Below are positions 4,843 to 6,750 of a stretch of 6,750 nt of DNA, one piece after another. This DNA is from Peptococcaceae bacterium UBA3933 (lineage in GTDB: Bacteria; Bacillota; Peptococcia; Peptococcales; BICA1-8), in contig DGEF01000003.1 in assembly GCA_002385805.1 (NCBI GenBank), positions 1 through 6,750 on the forward strand, written 5' to 3'. Below the pieces are notes generated by a model. That model saw only the letters and a program-made list of their open reading frames with translations, was not told the origin of the DNA and made no database searches. The position numbers and the translations under genes are program-made. Every line of letters begins with the position of its first letter. The first letter of the stretch is position 1.

Positions 4843-6096
4843 ATGAGTTTTTCTTACAAAAAAATGGGATTAGCTAGCAAAATCCTGTTTGCCATGATCA
4901 TCGGTTTGGTCTTAGGGTGGATTTTTAAAGGTTCCTATGAAATCTGGTCTGTAGTTACTGTCACTATAGGGGACATCTTTATTCGGTTATTAAAAATGAC
5001 TATCTTACCTTTGATTTTCTTTTCTATTGTTACCGGTATTGCAAGTGTAGCTGACCTGAAAAAATTACAAAAGGTAGGGGGCGTATTTTTAGTTTACTGG
5101 TTTTTTGCTTCCTTAATTGCTGCAATAGTGGGAATAATATGGAGTTATATTATTAAACCTGGTGTAGGTATTAATTTGGCTGAAAAGGAACATTTTACTA
5201 CCGAAGGTGTAGATGTTTTAAGAAGCTTTATTGAATGGGTACCTGATAATTTCTTTGCTTCCTTGACTAATTTTAATATAATCCAAGTCATTATCTTTTC
5301 TATTTTTATCGGTTTAGGTATTGTCTTTTTAAGTCAGACAGAAGCTGGGAAATTATTATTTAAGATATGTAATGCTTGTAATGATTTAATGACTAAAATT
5401 ATTGAGATGGTTATGAATTTTGCTCCCTTAGGTGTTTTATGTTTAATGGCAAATGTAACCGGTTCTCTAGGTACAGACGTATTGACAGGCTTGGGTAAAA
5501 TGCTACTAACTCAATATGTAGCTTATGCTACGATGATTGTGGTGATTTACCCAATTATTTTAGCAGTTTTTGCTAAAGTAAATCCCCTTCAACACTTTAG
5601 GAATATTTACCCGGCAATGATTCTTGCTTTTTCAACTTGTAGTTCTAGTGCTACTTTACCTGTAACTATGAAGTCCACCCATGAAAGAGCAGGGGTGCCT
5701 CTAGAAACTGTTAAAATGATTGCTCCTCCTGCGGCTACAATTAATATGCATGCCTGTGCTGCTGAAATGCCCATTTATGCAGTTTTTGCTGCCCAAATGT
5801 TCGGCGTAGACTATAGTGTAGGTTCTTTAGCTCTTATCTGCTTATTAGGAATTATCATGGCTGCCGGTGTTGCCGGTGTTCCCGGTGGTGGGATAATGAT
5901 GGCTGCTGTAATGATGGAGACTATGGGACTGCCTTTAACCATTGTTCCCTGGGTTGCAGGTATCTACCGTTTAATCGATATGCCTAATACAATGCTAAAC
6001 GTAACCGGCGATACAGTGGGAATGGTTGTAACTTCAGCAGTAGTTGGTGATTTGGATAGAAAAACCTTCGAAGTACCGAAGGGCCTTTCTGCTTAA
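4843..6096 (+). CDS. SDF-family (DAACS) cation symporter with non-canonical substrate and cation motifs
   Basis: A 417-residue inner-membrane secondary transporter of the sodium:dicarboxylate symporter family (GltPh fold: eight helices and two re-entrant hairpins). The start has AAAGGAGG with a 9-nt spacer. Hairpin 1 carries FSTCSSSATLPVT (263-275), hairpin 2 carries GVPGGG, and helix 8 carries IDMPNTMLNVTGD (378-390). Compared with GltPh from memory, D379, T383, N386 and D390 match its D394, T398, N401 and D405. N382 replaces R397, which binds the acidic side chain of aspartate. The family NMDGT motif is NMHAC (301-305), and the helix 3 cation residues Y89 and T92 become W86 and A89. These changes argue against glutamate or aspartate as substrate and suggest altered ion coupling. 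A neutral amino acid is my inference, supported weakly by the asparaginase gene next door. The gene is preceded by an elaborate 383-bp non-coding region and seems separately transcribed. Confidence 0.93.
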   Translation: MSFSYKKMGLASKILFAMIIGLVLGWIFKGSYEIWSVVTVTIGDIFIRLLKMTILPLIFFSIVTGIASVADLKKLQKVGGVFLVYWFFASLIAAIVGIIWSYIIKPGVGINLAEKEHFTTEGVDVLRSFIEWVPDNFFASLTNFNIIQVIIFSIFIGLGIVFLSQTEAGKLLFKICNACNDLMTKIIEMVMNFAPLGVLCLMANVTGSLGTDVLTGLGKMLLTQYVAYATMIVVIYPIILAVFAKVNPLQHFRNIYPAMILAFSTCSSSATLPVTMKSTHERAGVPLETVKMIAPPAATINMHACAAEMPIYAVFAAQMFGVDYSVGSLALICLLGIIMAAGVAGVPGGGIMMAAVMMETMGLPLTIVPWVAGIYRLIDMPNTMLNVTGDTVGMVVTSAVVGDLDRKTFEVPKGLSA

Positions 6097-6110
6097 AGTT
6101 AACCTAGATA

Positions 6111-6139
6111 TTGGGCTTAAATTTAGAGCAATATATAAT
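6111..6139 (+). promoter_or_regulatory. Candidate promoter of the asparaginase gene
   Basis: TTGGGC (6111-6116; 3 of 6, TTG intact) is followed after exactly 17 bp by a perfect TATAAT (6134-6139). Transcription should start near 6146, so the stem-loop at 6149-6188 would form the very 5' end of the mRNA. Confidence 0.5.
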
Positions 6140-6148
6140 ATATAGTAA

Positions 6149-6188
6149 AACAATAATAGTTCCGGGATTTTCCGGAACTATTATTGTT
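6149..6188 (+). other. 17-bp perfect stem-loop between the symporter and asparaginase genes
   Basis: Arms 6149-6165 and 6172-6188 are perfectly complementary (CCGG at the top) around a 6-nt GATTTT loop. The following bases are GAAAAATTTG, without a T-run, so it is not a standard intrinsic terminator although it may still end or protect the symporter mRNA. If the promoter at 6111-6139 is real, the hairpin starts about 3 nt into the asparaginase transcript and ends 12 nt before its GAGGTG ribosome binding site. A stabilising 5' cap structure or a control element are both possible. Confidence 0.75.
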
Positions 6189-6213
6189 GAAAAATTTGAC
6201 GAGGTGAGAAAAA

Positions 6214-6750
6214 GTGAAAAAAATCCTGCTTTTATCCACAGGCGGTACAATTGCTTCTGCCCCCGGTGAAGAAGGATTAGTCCCTAAATTCACTGGGGAA
6301 GAGATGGTTAAGTTGATTCCTGAATTAAGGGGTCTTTGTCATATTGAATATAAAGAGATTCTAAACCTTGACAGTACCAATATGCAGCCAGAGGATTGGC
6401 TGACAATTGCCCGTGAAGCTTATACCGGTCTTAAGGAATATGACGGAATAGTGATTACTCATGGAACTGATACAATGGCTTATACCGCCGGTGCTTTGTC
6501 TTTTATGTTAAGAGGCTTGTCTAAACCTGTTGTTCTAACAGGTTCCCAAGTTCCTATTGAATCTTCTCTGACGGACGGAAAGAAAAATATTTATGATGCT
6601 TTTAAAGTAGCTACCTCTTCCTTAAAAGGTGTTTTTGTTGTTTTTAACGGAAAGATTATTTTGGGGACCAGGGCTTCCAAATTATATACCCATAAATATG
6701 AAGCTTTTCACAGCATAAATTTTCCGGAAATAGGTTATGTAGAAGGGGAA
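6214..6750 (+). CDS. ansA: L-asparaginase, cytoplasmic type I-like (3' end beyond the window)
   Basis: The frame is open from GTG at 6214 to the window edge (179 codons). The family is about 330 residues long, so roughly the last 150 are outside. The product hydrolyses L-asparagine to L-aspartate and ammonia. The N-terminus MKKILLLSTGGTIAS carries the nucleophile T12 in TGGTIA. D53-S54 are the likely substrate-binding pair, HGTDT (83-87) provides the second catalytic Thr and Asp (T85, D86), TDGKKN (120-125) matches the conserved DG-N turn, and K156 in RASK is the likely catalytic Lys. There is no signal peptide, so it is cytoplasmic as in type I enzymes. GAGGTG (6201-6206) lies 7 nt before the GTG. 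The gene follows the symporter by 117 bp and seems to have its own promoter and a 5' stem-loop. The symbol rests on family motifs only; a glutamyl-tRNA amidotransferase GatD-type protein shares them but carries an N-terminal extension missing here. Confidence 0.93.
   Translation, partial: MKKILLLSTGGTIASAPGEEGLVPKFTGEEMVKLIPELRGLCHIEYKEILNLDSTNMQPEDWLTIAREAYTGLKEYDGIVITHGTDTMAYTAGALSFMLRGLSKPVVLTGSQVPIESSLTDGKKNIYDAFKVATSSLKGVFVVFNGKIILGTRASKLYTHKYEAFHSINFPEIGYVEGE

Noticed and set aside
6149..6190. Standard intrinsic terminator for the symporter gene
   Set aside because: The stem is strong but is followed by GAAAAATTTG instead of a T-run, so I list it as a stem-loop of uncertain role.

Overview
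The window reads as chromosomal DNA of a low-GC, anaerobic Firmicute, probably of class Clostridia (inference). The reasons are the AT-rich sequence, strong AGGAGG-type ribosome binding sites, TATAAT-type -10 boxes, intrinsic terminators, a small single-cluster [4Fe-4S] ferredoxin and a DUF134/UPF0251 protein. No mobile element, CRISPR array, tRNA or rRNA was seen.

Layout. (1) 104-1351 (+): an unrecognised 415-residue protein with an N-terminal Cys/His cluster. (2) 1335-1535 (-): a ferredoxin that converges on gene 1 and overlaps its 3' end by 17 bp. (3) 1536-1767: a compact regulatory region. It holds the ferredoxin promoter (extended -10, with a CRP/FNR-type site centred at -41.5), a bidirectional terminator, and a weak promoter for the next gene. 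(4) 1768-3945 (+): a 725-residue membrane protein with an exported alkaline-phosphatase-superfamily-like domain followed by about 11 membrane segments. (5) 4058-4459 (+): a DUF134 helix-turn-helix protein with a C-terminal zinc ribbon, with its own promoter and terminator. (6) 4460-4842: a 383-bp gap with several inverted repeats and a tandem 30-bp repeat. (7) 4843-6096 (+): an SDF-family (DAACS) symporter with altered substrate and cation motifs. (8) 6214-6750 (+): the first 179 codons of a cytoplasmic L-asparaginase, cut by the window edge, whose predicted mRNA starts with a 17-bp stem-loop.

How the genes relate. Most look like single-gene transcription units, so this is not an obvious operon. 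Two links deserve attention. The ferredoxin and gene 1 are tied by their convergent overlap: the only good hairpin terminator for gene 1 lies beyond the ferredoxin promoter, so the gene 1 transcript should be antisense to the whole ferredoxin gene. The transporter and asparaginase are adjacent. The transporter has lost the Arg that binds acidic side chains in GltPh, so a neutral substrate, possibly asparagine feeding the asparaginase, is a reasonable hypothesis.

The best-supported new observation is the ferredoxin promoter: its geometry matches a class II CRP/FNR-activated promoter to the base. The least explained gene is the 415-residue protein at the left end.
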